Positions 1-8,465 of a DNA stretch of 64,000 nucleotides are shown here, one piece after another. The position numbers were made by a program, and so were the translations under genes. The number at the start of each line of letters is the position of its first letter. Position 1 is the first letter of the stretch. The DNA is taken from NCBI RefSeq assembly GCF_000972865.1, contig NZ_CP011144.1:3469118-3533117 (forward strand), in the 5' to 3' direction. The DNA comes from Pseudoxanthomonas suwonensis (GTDB taxonomy: Bacteria > Pseudomonadota > Gammaproteobacteria > Xanthomonadales > Xanthomonadaceae). The notes beneath the pieces were generated by a model. It worked only from the letters and a program-made list of their open reading frames with translations, was not told where the DNA came from and made no database searches.

Positions 1-976
<976 letters not shown>

Positions 977-1009
977 GGCGCGTGGTTCCGTGGGGAACAG
1001 GTGAACTGG

Positions 1010-1040
1010 AAACGGGGCCTCATGGCCCCGTTTCTTTTTC
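1010..1040 (+). terminator. Intrinsic terminator of the acyl-CoA dehydrogenase gene
   Basis: A perfect 10-bp stem (AAACGGGGCC / GGCCCCGTTT, 1010-1019 and 1024-1033) with loop TCAT is followed by CTTTTTC. Position just after the stop codon and the T run support rho-independent termination. Confidence 0.9.
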
Positions 1041-1081
1041 TCGGTCTGCATTGGCGAGATCGGTCGCGATGGCAGCATTGG

Positions 1082-1171
1082 CCGCAACCGCAACCGCAAC
1101 CGCAACCGCAACCGCAACCGCAACCGCAACCGCAACCGCAACCGCAACCGCAACCGCAACCGCAACCGCAA
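1082..1171 (+). repeat. Hexanucleotide tandem repeat, 15 x CCGCAA
   Basis: Fifteen uninterrupted copies of CCGCAA, with no mismatch. The tract keeps long frames open in several phases, but these encode only Ala-Thr, Pro-Gln or Ala-Val dipeptide runs and are not considered genes. The repeat is continuous with the tail of the adjacent structured element (1172-1347); the other copies of that element carry two to five related units at the same place, so this is a local expansion of an element-borne short repeat. Perfect hexamer tracts of this length are expected to vary between isolates by slippage. Confidence 0.97.
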
Positions 1172-1347
1172 AGTCAAAAGCGCCGGGCGTGGTCGGCTTC
1201 GGTCTGAGCCGTGGCAGGCCGGGGGTATTGCGGTCGTCTCGACGGCACATCCGTGTGCCGACTCACCGACGTGGCCATCCATGGCCACTGCCGCAATACC
1301 CCCGGCCCGCCACGTCTTCGGGAGCGTCCAGGTCGTAGCTCCGTTCA
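1172..1347 (-). repeat. Structured interspersed repeat, subtype A, copy A1
   Basis: Read on the minus strand the element runs leader (about 1347-1314), outer stem, two inner hairpins, outer stem, tail. The outer stem pairs 1211-1233 with 1291-1313 (23 bp, one mismatch). Inside lie GTGGCCA-TGGA-TGGCCAC (1271-1288) and GGCACA-CGGA-TGTGCC (1244-1259), both minus-strand sequences. The stem contains the variant GGGGGTATTG paired to CAATACCCCC; other copies have different but complementary bases there. The tail merges into the 15-unit hexamer tract. Together with copy B1, leaders facing, it brackets a GTAG REP dyad. No protein-coding content. Confidence 0.9.
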
Positions 1348-1374
1348 CAGGCGATGAGCAGCGCACGGCCTTTT

Positions 1375-1468
1375 TGTAGGAGCGGGCATGACCGCGACCC
1401 GACGCCGTCGGCCCAGGCGACGCCCCCGTGATTCCGACGCCCGTGTCGCGGTCATGCCCGCTCCTACA
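1375..1468. repeat. GTAG-type REP dyad, copy C1
   Basis: A 94-bp palindrome with perfect 24-bp arms (1375-1398 and 1445-1468) beginning TGTAGGAGC and ending GCTCCTACA. The interior closely matches that of the copy at 56784-56880. The GTAG tetranucleotide at the foot of the palindrome is the hallmark of REP elements mobilised by RAYT (REP-associated tyrosine transposase) proteins, known in Stenotrophomonas and Pseudomonas. No RAYT gene is present in the window. Confidence 0.88.
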
Positions 1469-1527
1469 GAAGGCAGTGCCGTCTGGGAGGGCCGGGGAGT
1501 GGTGACCTTGCTCTTGCTCCCCAGATC

Positions 1528-1718
1528 GAAGCCATGACCTCAAAGCTACCCGAGGCCGTCGTGCCCAGGGGGTCTGGCGCAAGCAGCACAGGGATGTGCT
1601 GCGGTCGCGACTCGGAGGCAGGACGCCGCAGCGGAGCGATGCGCCAGACCCCCTGGGCACGGCGGCCCCTTCCGGAGCCGACGCTTTTGCTTCACCAGCG
1701 CTTTTGCTTCAAACGCCA
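1528..1718 (+). repeat. Structured interspersed repeat, subtype B, copy B1
   Basis: Leader starting GAAGCCATGACCTCAAAGC, then a perfect 20-bp outer inverted repeat (1561-1580 with 1641-1660), inner hairpin CAGCACA-GGGA-TGTGCTG (1584-1601), second small hairpin GGC-AGGAC-GCC (1617-1627), and a tail with repeated CTTTTGCTTC units. The leader and tail match those of subtype A although the outer-stem sequence is different. Its ACAGGGATGT loop region matches the core of the CsrA/RsmA SELEX consensus. With the repeats to its left this fills the 830-bp stretch between the acyl-CoA dehydrogenase and pbpC; I see no gene there. Confidence 0.87.
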
Positions 1719-1806
1719 ATCGAGCGACCACCCACGAACCTGGTGCTTTTGCCCAGACCCGCAATCGCTTCAAATAGGCGAGGCAACACGCGCGGAACGG
1801 ACGTCG

Positions 1807-4272
1807 ATGACCCAGACCACCACAACAGGGCGAGGCCGCGCAGCACTGCGCCGCGTATTGCCCTGGCTGCGCTGGGGCACCGTGGCCGTGCTGGTCGCCG
1901 TCCTCGTCCTGGACCTGACGTTCCCGCCGCCGCTGCCCGAAGAGGGGACGGGCGCCGCCAGCGTGGTCACTGCCGCCGATGGCACCCCGTTGCGCGCCTT
2001 CGCCGACGCGGAGGGCGTATGGCGCTACCCGGTCGCGCCGGAGTCGGTCTCGCCGCTCTACCTGCAGGCGCTGCTCGGCTACGAGGACCGCTGGTTCCGC
2101 CACCACCCCGGGGTGAACCCGTTCGCATTGCTGCGCGCGGCAAGGCAGTGGCTGCGCAGCGGCGGGATCGTGTCGGGTGGCTCGACCCTGACCATGCAGG
2201 TCGTGCGCATCCTCGAAGGCCGGGACACGCGCAGCCCGGTCGGCAAGCTGCGGCAGATGGCGCGCGCACTGCAGCTGGAAGCGCGCCTGTCGAAACAGCA
2301 GATCCTGCAGCTGTACCTGGAGCGCGCGCCCTATGGCGGCACCATCGAGGGCGTGGAGGCGGCCAGCTGGGCCTATCTGGGCAAGCCGGCCTCGCAGCTG
2401 TCGCATGCCGAGGCCGCGCTGCTGGCGGTGCTGCCGCAAGCGCCCAGCCGGCTGCGCCCGGACCGGCATCCGCAGGCGGCGCGCGCTGCGCGCGACAAGG
2501 TGCTGGCGCGGATGCAGGCGCTGGGCACGTGGACGCCGGAGCAGGTGGACGACGCCCGGATCGAGCCGGTGGTGGCGCGTTCGCTGCAGGTGCCGGTGCA
2601 TGCCGCGCTGCTGGCGCAGCGGCTGCGCCAGGAACAGCCGCGCGCGCGGCGCATCGCGACCACGCTGGATGCCGACCTGCAGCGTGCGCTGGAGGAGCGG
2701 GTGGCTGCGTACTTCGCCACCCTGCCACCGAGGACTTCGGCCGCGCTGCTGGTGGTGGACAACGCCACGATGCAGGCGCGCGCCTACGTCGGCTCGGTCG
2801 CGTTCGGCGACCGCGACCGGCTGGGCCACGTCGACATGGTCCGCGCCTGGCGTTCGCCCGGCTCCACGCTCAAGCCGTTCCTGTACGGGATGGCGCTCGA
2901 CGACGGGCTGATCCACTCCGAGAGCCTGCTGGTGGACGCGCCGCAGGATTTCGGCGGCTACCGGCCGGGCAACTTCGGCGAGGCCTTCAACGGCCCGGTG
3001 GGTGCGGCCACCGCGCTGCGGCTGTCGCTGAACGTGCCGGCGGTGGACCTGCTCGACCGGGTCGGCCCGCCGCGCTTCGCCGCGCGCCTGGACCACGCCG
3101 GCGTCCCGCTGCGCTTCCCGCGCGGCACCCGGCCGAACCTGGCGCTGATCCTGGGCGGCACCGGCGTGCGCCTGGAGGACCTGGTCGGCGCGTTCGCCGC
3201 GTTCCAGCGCGGCGGGGTGGCCGCGCAGGTGCGCTACACCCCGGAGCAGGCGCTGGTCGAGCGCCGCCTGCTTTCGCCGGGCGCGGCCTGGATCGTGCGC
3301 GACGTCCTGCAGGCGAACCCGCGCCCGGGCCACGCCGGCGCGGTGTTCGCGACCGGCACGCGGCCGCAGGTGGCCTGGAAGACCGGGACCAGCTATGGCT
3401 TCCGCGACGCCTGGGCGGTCGGCGGGACGCGCCGCTACACGGTCGGGGTCTGGGTCGGGCGGCCGGACGGCACGCCGCTGCCGGGGCAGTACGGCGCGAT
3501 CACCGCGCTGCCGCTGTTGCTGGAGACCATCGACGGCCTGCCGCGCGCGCCGGGCGACGCCGATCCGTTGCCGCGGCCGGCGTCGGTGGACGCTGCGGAG
3601 GTGTGCTGGCCGCTGGGCCTGGCCGCCGCCGACACGTCGGCTTCGCTGTGCCAGCGCCGCTTCCAGGCCTGGCGGCTGGACGGCGCGGTGCCGCCGACCT
3701 TCGCCGAGCGCGACGCGCGCCTGTGGCATGCCGGGCGCGAGCGCTTCCAGGTCGACGCGGCCAGCGGCCTGCGCCTGTCGGCCGACTGCGCGCTGCCGCA
3801 CGCGTCGCGCGAACTGGAGATCGCGCGCTGGCCGGCGCTGCTGTCGCCCTGGCTGCCGGCCGACCTGCGCCGCGCTTCGCGGCCGCCGCCGCTGTCACCC
3901 GACTGCGCGGCCGACGGCCGCGACGCGGTCGAGTCGCTGCGCATCGAAGGCATCGCCGACCGCGCCACGCTGGCGCCGCCGCCGGGCAGCGGGCGCGGGC
4001 TGCGCCTGCAGGTGAGCGCGCTGGGCACCGCCGCGCCGGTGCAGTGGCTGCTCGACGGCCGCGCGATCGCCCGCACCGAGGGCGCGCGCGGCTTCGAGCA
4101 TGACTACGCTGCCGCCGGTCGCGGCGAGCACGTGCTGACCGCGCTGGCCGACACCGGCGCCTGGGCGCAGGTGCGGTTCCGGGTGGCCGGGGCCGGCGGC
4201 GCAGCGTTGCCGGCCACGGATGCGCTCGCCGTCGGTGCCGGTGACGCCGGGCCGGTTGCCGGCGCGGAATAG
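1807..4272 (+). CDS. pbpC: Penicillin-binding protein 1C (bifunctional)
   Basis: Class A penicillin-binding protein of the PBP1C type, 821 aa, inner membrane with periplasmic domains, polymerising glycan strands (GT51) and carrying a transpeptidase-type domain. A single membrane anchor lies near residues 20-40. The GT51 domain shows EDRWFRHHPGVNP (about residue 92, with the catalytic Glu) and GGSTLTMQVVR; the transpeptidase domain shows SPGSTLKPF (SxxK serine near residue 351), SLN and KTGT (near 523). A C-terminal PBP1C-type domain occupies the last 170 or so residues. The frame is open 273 bp further upstream, but that part runs through repeat B1, so the ATG at 1807 just before the membrane anchor was chosen. 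The usual partner, a YfhM-type alpha-2-macroglobulin gene, is not adjacent. Confidence 0.93.
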   Translation: MTQTTTTGRGRAALRRVLPWLRWGTVAVLVAVLVLDLTFPPPLPEEGTGAASVVTAADGTPLRAFADAEGVWRYPVAPESVSPLYLQALLGYEDRWFRHHPGVNPFALLRAARQWLRSGGIVSGGSTLTMQVVRILEGRDTRSPVGKLRQMARALQLEARLSKQQILQLYLERAPYGGTIEGVEAASWAYLGKPASQLSHAEAALLAVLPQAPSRLRPDRHPQAARAARDKVLARMQALGTWTPEQVDDARIEPVVARSLQVPVHAALLAQRLRQEQPRARRIATTLDADLQRALEERVAAYFATLPPRTSAALLVVDNATMQARAYVGSVAFGDRDRLGHVDMVRAWRSPGSTLKPFLYGMALDDGLIHSESLLVDAPQDFGGYRPGNFGEAFNGPVGAATALRLSLNVPAVDLLDRVGPPRFAARLDHAGVPLRFPRGTRPNLALILGGTGVRLEDLVGAFAAFQRGGVAAQVRYTPEQALVERRLLSPGAAWIVRDVLQANPRPGHAGAVFATGTRPQVAWKTGTSYGFRDAWAVGGTRRYTVGVWVGRPDGTPLPGQYGAITALPLLLETIDGLPRAPGDADPLPRPASVDAAEVCWPLGLAAADTSASLCQRRFQAWRLDGAVPPTFAERDARLWHAGRERFQVDAASGLRLSADCALPHASRELEIARWPALLSPWLPADLRRASRPPPLSPDCAADGRDAVESLRIEGIADRATLAPPPGSGRGLRLQVSALGTAAPVQWLLDGRAIARTEGARGFEHDYAAAGRGEHVLTALADTGAWAQVRFRVAGAGGAALPATDALAVGAGDAGPVAGAE

Positions 4273-4348
4273 GCGCCGCCGCGCCGCGGCATGGTGCATG
4301 CGGCTATGCTGCCGGTCCGCGCCGGACGCGCGACGAGGAGACACGCCG

Positions 4349-5377
4349 ATGACCCCACGCCCGGCGATCGCCACCGCACTGGCCGAGGCGATCGGCCATA
4401 CCCCGCTGCTGCGCCTGCGCCTAGCCTCGGCGCGGACCGGCTGCGAGATCCTGGCCAAGGTCGAGTCGGTCAATCCCGGTGGCTCGATCAAGGACCGCAC
4501 CGCGCTCGGCCTGTTGCTGGACGCCGAGCGCCGCGGCCTGCTGCGGGCGGGCGGCACGATCGTGGAAGGCACCGCCGGCAACACCGGCATCGGCCTGGCC
4601 CTGCTCGGCGCCAGCCGCGGCTACCGCACCGTCATCACCATGCCGCAGACCCAGAGCCGCGAGAAGATCGACGCGCTGCGGGTCACCGGCGCGGAGGTGC
4701 GGCTGGTACCGGCGGTGCCCTACGCCAATCCCGAGCACTACGCGCACCAGGCGCGGCGCCTGGCCGAGGCGATGAACCAGGCCGATCCCGGCAGCGCCTG
4801 GTTCGCCGACCAGTTCGACAATACCGCCAACCGCGACTTCCACGAGGCCACCACCGGCGTGGAGATCTGGGAGCAGACCGGCGGCCGCATCGACGGCTTC
4901 GTCTGCGCCACCGGCACCGGCGGCACCCTGGCCGGGGTGGGCCGCGCGCTGAAGGCGCGCAACCCGGAGATCGCCATCGCCCTGGCCGATCCGGCCGGCT
5001 CGGCGCTGGCCAGCTACGTCAACACCGGCGAGCTGAAGGCCGAGGGCGGCTCGATCAGCGAGGGCATCGGCTCGAGCCGGGTCACCGCCAACTTCGACGG
5101 TGCGCCGATCGACCTGGCCTGGTCGATCGCGGACACCGAGTCGGTGCCCTGGGTGCACGCGCTGATCCACGAGGAAGGGATCAACGCCGGCGGTTCCAGC
5201 GGCGTCAACGTGGCCGGCGCGGTGCGGCTGGCCCGCGAACTGGGGCCGGGCTGCACCATCGTCACCGTGCTGGCCGACGCCGCCACCCGCTACCAGGCCA
5301 AGCTGTTCAACCCGGCGTTCCTGCGCGACAAGGACCTGCCGGTGCCGGAGTGGCTGGTGCGAGCGTTTCCGGAGTAG
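4349..5377 (+). CDS. cysK: PLP-dependent cysteine synthase-type enzyme
   Basis: Fold-type II PLP enzyme of the O-acetylserine sulfhydrylase/cystathionine beta-synthase family, 342 aa. The PLP lysine is in NPGGSIKDR, the phosphate and substrate loops are GTAGNTGIGLA and ATGTGGTLAG. The C-terminal region RYQAKLFNPAFLRDKDLP is shared with a distinct branch of cysteine synthases, so it might prefer another activated serine; cysK is therefore tentative. The start is the ATG at 4349 preceded by GAGGAGA; a longer in-frame stretch upstream overlaps pbpC and was rejected. A TATGCT box at 4305-4310 may be its -10. Its 3' end faces the peroxiredoxin gene across a repeat-filled gap. Confidence 0.88.
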   Translation: MTPRPAIATALAEAIGHTPLLRLRLASARTGCEILAKVESVNPGGSIKDRTALGLLLDAERRGLLRAGGTIVEGTAGNTGIGLALLGASRGYRTVITMPQTQSREKIDALRVTGAEVRLVPAVPYANPEHYAHQARRLAEAMNQADPGSAWFADQFDNTANRDFHEATTGVEIWEQTGGRIDGFVCATGTGGTLAGVGRALKARNPEIAIALADPAGSALASYVNTGELKAEGGSISEGIGSSRVTANFDGAPIDLAWSIADTESVPWVHALIHEEGINAGGSSGVNVAGAVRLARELGPGCTIVTVLADAATRYQAKLFNPAFLRDKDLPVPEWLVRAFPE

Positions 5378-5535
5378 CAGGCGCCGACTGCACTTGCTTT
5401 CCCTCTGCGGACGGCCAGGTACCACTCCTGCTCCTGTGGGTTGTTCGTCCGGCGCCGGAGCAAGGCAACCGGTGTCCCGACAGACACCCATCTTGTGCGC
5501 GTCCAGGCAGCGGAAAGCAAAGCCCGTGTTGGCGG

Positions 5536-5567
5536 CGTCGGGTCGCGGGCAAGCCCGGCTCCTACAC
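5536..5567. repeat. Half GTAG REP
   Basis: Sequence GGGTCGCGGGCAAGCCCGGC followed by TCCTACA: a small hairpin (CGGGC/GCCCG) ending in the complement of TGTAGGA. It sits about 35 bp before the leader of structured repeat A2, the same relation C1 has to A1. The rest of 5378-5535 holds no recognisable gene or motif. Confidence 0.6.
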
Positions 5568-5603
5568 AAGGGTGTGTCGCAGGTGCGCTGGTCGTTCGCC
5601 TGC

Positions 5604-5788
5604 GAACGGAGCCACGACTCGGAAGCGCCCGAAGACGTGGCAGGCCGGGTGTGTTGCGGCAGCGGCCATGGATGGCCGCGTCGGCGAGTCGGCACATGGA
5701 TGTGCCGCCGAGACGACCGCAACACACCCGGCCTGCCGCGGCTCAGCCCGAAGCCGACCACGCCCAACGCTGTTGCCGTTGCCGTTGA
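5604..5788 (+). repeat. Structured interspersed repeat, subtype A, copy A2
   Basis: Cleanest copy. Leader 5604-5638, perfect 21-bp outer stem (5639-5659 with 5717-5737), inner hairpins GCGGCCA-TGGA-TGGCCGC (5662-5679) and GGCACA-TGGA-TGTGCC (5691-5706), then GGCTCAGCCCGAAGCCGACC and a tail with GTTGCC-type hexamers. The outer stem reads GGGTGTGTTG against CAACACACCC, a compensated variant of copy A1. It lies between convergent genes (cysteine synthase and peroxiredoxin) and fills most of that 459-bp gap. Confidence 0.92.
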
Positions 5789-5836
5789 CCGCCGCGGGGC
5801 GGGCCTATCCCTCGAAGAATCTTCTGTAAGGGGCGC

Positions 5837-6319
5837 CTACTGCTCGAGGTGCTCGAGCACGTAATCGGCCGAAGACACCTTGAATTCCCCTGGCGCCTCG
5901 ACGAACAGCTGCCGCACCACGCCATCCTCCGCGTAGAGCGCAAAGCGGCGCGCGCGGATGCCCATGCCGTAGCCGCTGGCGTCCATCTCCAGGCCCAGGG
6001 CCTTGGTCAGGTCGGCGTTGCCGTCGGACACCAGCTGCAGGCCGTCCGGGGCGTCGAGGGTCTTGCCCCAGGCCTGCATCACGAACGGGTCGTTGACCGC
6101 CACGCAGATCACCTCGATGCCGCGGGCGCGGAAGTCCTCGAAGCGCGTGATGAACCCCGGCAGGTGCTTTTCCGAGCAGGTCGGGGTGAACGCGCCGGGC
6201 ACCGCGAACAGCACCACGTTGCGGCCTTCGAACAGGCTCGGGGTGTCCACGCTCTCCACGCCCTCGCGGATGCGCTTGAGCACGACTTCGGGGATGCGGT
6301 CGCCGATCTGGATGGTCAT
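5837..6319 (-). CDS. Peroxiredoxin, Prx5 family
   Basis: Cytoplasmic thiol peroxidase of 160 aa that reduces hydrogen peroxide and organic peroxides using glutathione/glutaredoxin or thioredoxin. The Prx5 signature PGAFTPTCSEKHLPGF places the peroxidatic cysteine at residue 48, with the catalytic Thr three residues before it. A second Cys lies in EVICVAVND. The start at 6319 is preceded by AGGAGTTCCC, a good ribosome binding site, and gives the standard family length. A TAGACT box on the minus strand (6365-6370) is a possible -10. The gene is divergent from hsp20, suggesting a shared stress-response region, which is inference. Confidence 0.92.
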   Translation of the reverse strand: MTIQIGDRIPEVVLKRIREGVESVDTPSLFEGRNVVLFAVPGAFTPTCSEKHLPGFITRFEDFRARGIEVICVAVNDPFVMQAWGKTLDAPDGLQLVSDGNADLTKALGLEMDASGYGMGIRARRFALYAEDGVVRQLFVEAPGEFKVSSADYVLEHLEQ

Positions 6320-6364
6320 GGGAACTCCTGGGGGAAGGGCCGGGCGTGGCCGGAGGCTGAACAC

Positions 6365-6370
6365 AGTCTA
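6365..6370 (-). promoter_or_regulatory. Possible -10 box of the peroxiredoxin gene
   Basis: TAGACT on the minus strand, 45 bp upstream of the start codon. No convincing -35 hexamer is visible at the usual distance. Confidence 0.3.
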
Positions 6371-6481
6371 GCCGCAGCCGCGTGTCGGCCGCGTGGCAGC
6401 GCTTGAAACCGCTGGGCACGAACCCATTTCCCGTGCATCGCCGCGCGCCAGTGCCGCGGCATCGCAAGCAAGGAGAACGAC

Positions 6482-6922
6482 ATGGCCATCGTGCGCTACA
6501 ACAGTGTCCCGGGACGCCACCTGCAGGACGAGTTCCGCCAGGTGTTCGAACGCTTCTTCGGCGAGTCCGGCGCCGACCCGTCCGACGTGGTGACCAGCCA
6601 GTGGGCGCCGCGGGTTGACATCAAGGAGGAAGCCGAGCGCTTCGTCATCTTCGCCGACATCCCCGGGGTGGACCCGAAGGACATCGAGGTGCAGATGGAC
6701 AAGGGCATCCTCACCCTCAAGGGCGAGCGCTCCAGCGAGGCGTCCGAGGAAGGCCAGGGCTACTCGCGCCGCGAGCGTGCCTGGGGCGCCTTCCATCGTC
6801 GCTTCGCGCTGCCCGACAGCGCCGATGCGGACGGCATCACCGCCAGCGGCCGCCACGGCGTGCTGCGGATCGACATCCCCAAGCGTCCGCAGGCCACGCC
6901 GCGCCGCATCCAGGTGCAGTGA
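6482..6922 (+). CDS. Small heat shock protein, Hsp20/IbpA family
   Basis: ATP-independent holdase chaperone, 146 aa, forming oligomers that bind unfolding proteins. The alpha-crystallin domain spans about residues 40-130 (WAPRVDIKEEAERFVIFADIP to GVLRIDIPK) with the conserved G-V-L motif, and the tail ends RRIQVQ, matching the I-x-I/V oligomerisation motif. The start has AAGGAG seven bases upstream. The next gene encodes a J-domain protein, a sensible chaperone neighbour, though a hairpin and a TAGAAT promoter-like box lie between them. Confidence 0.95.
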   Translation: MAIVRYNSVPGRHLQDEFRQVFERFFGESGADPSDVVTSQWAPRVDIKEEAERFVIFADIPGVDPKDIEVQMDKGILTLKGERSSEASEEGQGYSRRERAWGAFHRRFALPDSADADGITASGRHGVLRIDIPKRPQATPRRIQVQ

Positions 6923-6930
6923 CCCGCGAC

Positions 6931-6963
6931 AGGCGCCGGTCCGCCGCGAGCGGTCCGGCGCCT
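6931..6963. terminator. Hairpin after hsp20, possible terminator
   Basis: Fourteen-bp near-perfect stem (6931-6944 with 6950-6963, one mismatch) around loop CGCGA, 9 bp after the hsp20 stop. No T run follows, so it may instead stabilise the mRNA end. Confidence 0.4.
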
Positions 6964-7005
6964 CAACTGCCGCGGCGCGGTTCGCGCACCCGGCAGGAGA
7001 CCGCC

Positions 7006-7011
7006 TAGAAT
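7006..7011 (+). promoter_or_regulatory. Possible -10 box upstream of the CbpA-type gene
   Basis: TAGAAT, 92 bp upstream of the start codon. The same hexamer stands before three other genes in this window. No clear -35. Confidence 0.4.
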
Positions 7012-7103
7012 CCGGCCCGTGGCGTCCGCGCCGCGGGTCGCCGTGTTTTCCGGCGCCGCGCCCGGCCGGGGCGCCGGCGCCGCAGCCTGCCAGTGGTGAA
7101 CGG

Positions 7104-7997
7104 ATGGAATTCAAGGACTACTACGCGATCCTCGGGGTCGAACCCAGCGCCGGCGAGGCCGAGATCAAGTCGGCCTACCGCCGGCTGGCGCGCAAGTACC
7201 ACCCCGACGTGAGCAAGGAATCCGACGCCGAGGACAAGTTCAAGGCGGTCGGCGAGGCCTACGAGGCGCTGCGCGACCCGCACAAGCGCGCCGCGTACGA
7301 CCAGTTGCGCGCGCGCGGCTACCGTCCCGGGCAGGAGTTCCATCCGCCGCCGGGCGGTTTCGACGGCGCCGGCTACGACTTCGACGAGATCTTCGGCGAC
7401 ATGGGCGGCCGCGGCGGCGGCGCGGGTGGCGGCTTCAGCGACTTTTTCGAAAGCCTGTTCGCGCGCCAGCGCGGCGGCGCGCGCCCCGGTGCCGGCCCGC
7501 AGCCGCGCGGCGACACCCGCGCGCGGCTGGCGGTGCCGCTGGAGGCGGTGTACCGCGGCGACAGCGTGCGCATCACCCTCAACGGCCGCCAGCTGGACGT
7601 GAGGGTGCCCAAGGGCATCCGCGCCGGGCAGGCGATCCGCCTGGCCGGACAGGGCAACGGCGGCGGCAACCTGCTGCTGGAGATCGAATACCAGGCGCAC
7701 CCGCAGTTCGAGGTCGACGGGCGCAACATCCTGTACACGCTGCCGCTGCCGGTCTGGCAGGCGGCGCTGGGCACCACGGCCAGCGTGCCGACCCTGGGCG
7801 GGTCGGTGGAGCTGAAGATCCCGGCCGGTTCCGATGCCGGCCGCAAGCTGCGCCTGCGTGGCCGAGGCCTGCCGGGCGGCATGTCGAGCGAGCAGGCGGG
7901 CGACCAGATCGTGGAGCTGGAGGTGCAGGCGCCGGCGCCGGCGACCGAGGCCCAGCGCCAGGCCTACCGCGACCTGGCCGGCGCGTTCGGGGACTGA
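7104..7997 (+). CDS. DnaJ-like co-chaperone, CbpA type
   Basis: J-domain protein of 297 aa that stimulates the DnaK ATPase and delivers substrates. The J domain occupies residues 1-70 with HPD at 33-35; a Gly/Phe-rich linker follows (about 75-130), then two C-terminal beta domains for substrate binding. The cysteine-rich zinc finger of DnaJ is absent, which defines the CbpA/DjlA-independent class. The start at ATG 7104 gives MEFKDYYAILGV, the canonical beginning; longer in-frame sequence upstream is intergenic. The gene is convergent with the PilH-like receiver gene. Confidence 0.94.
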   Translation: MEFKDYYAILGVEPSAGEAEIKSAYRRLARKYHPDVSKESDAEDKFKAVGEAYEALRDPHKRAAYDQLRARGYRPGQEFHPPPGGFDGAGYDFDEIFGDMGGRGGGAGGGFSDFFESLFARQRGGARPGAGPQPRGDTRARLAVPLEAVYRGDSVRITLNGRQLDVRVPKGIRAGQAIRLAGQGNGGGNLLLEIEYQAHPQFEVDGRNILYTLPLPVWQAALGTTASVPTLGGSVELKIPAGSDAGRKLRLRGRGLPGGMSSEQAGDQIVELEVQAPAPATEAQRQAYRDLAGAFGD

Positions 7998-8075
7998 GGC
8001 GGGGCGGAAAACCGCGAAACCGGGCCGATGCCGGATCCCGGGACCGGGCGTCCAGAATCCGCGGCCCAGGAGGGC

Positions 8076-8465
8076 TCAGGCCTCGGGCAGGAGGCTGGCT
8101 TCGTCGCCGAGCAGGCGGCCGATCACGTCCGACAGGTCGGATTCGGAGAACGGCTTGGTCAGGTAGGCGCGCGCGCCCTGGCGCATGCCCCACATGCGGT
8201 CGGTGTCCTGGTCCTTGGTGGTGACCAGCACCACCGGGATGTCGCGGGTGGTGGACTCGCGGCTGAGCGTGCGCGTGGCCTGGAAGCCGTTGAGGTTGGG
8301 CATGACCACGTCCATCAGGATCAGGTCCGGCAGCTCGGCCTTGGCCACCTCGACGCCGGCCGCGCCGTCCTCGGCGGTCAGGGTCTCGTGGCCGAGCTTC
8401 TCGACGATGCGCTGGATTCCCATGAGCTGGGAAGGCGAATCGTCCACGATCAGGATCCGTGCCAT
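8076..8465 (-). CDS. Stand-alone response regulator, PilH-like
   Basis: Single-domain CheY-type receiver of 129 aa without an output domain. Acidic pocket D8/D9, phosphoacceptor D52 in LILMDVVMPNLNG, and the switch Lys in YLTKP are all present. The sequence MARILIVDDSP...GFQATR...VTTKDQDTDRMWG closely follows PilH of type IV pilus chemotaxis systems, so a role in twitching motility signalling is likely. However, the usual pilG-pilI-pilJ neighbours are absent, and it may be a second, orphan copy; no symbol is given. The start at 8465 is the family-standard Met. Confidence 0.88.
   Translation of the reverse strand: MARILIVDDSPSQLMGIQRIVEKLGHETLTAEDGAAGVEVAKAELPDLILMDVVMPNLNGFQATRTLSRESTTRDIPVVLVTTKDQDTDRMWGMRQGARAYLTKPFSESDLSDVIGRLLGDEASLLPEA

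Noticed and set aside
1082..1171. Possible CRISPR-like array
   Set aside because: Units are 6 bp, contiguous, without spacers, and there are no cas genes.
982..1338. Open frames across the hexamer tract (poly Ala-Thr, Pro-Gln, Ala-Val)
   Set aside because: They exist because a 6-bp repeat has no stop in any phase; no ribosome binding site, and flanks are a structured repeat.
1534..1806. N-terminal extension of pbpC by 91 codons
   Set aside because: It translates repeat B1; the ATG at 1807 immediately precedes the membrane anchor.
5639..5737. Three-way junction of the repeat considered as a tRNA-like gene
   Set aside because: No acceptor CCA end, anticodon arm or T-loop consensus; stem lengths do not fit tRNA.
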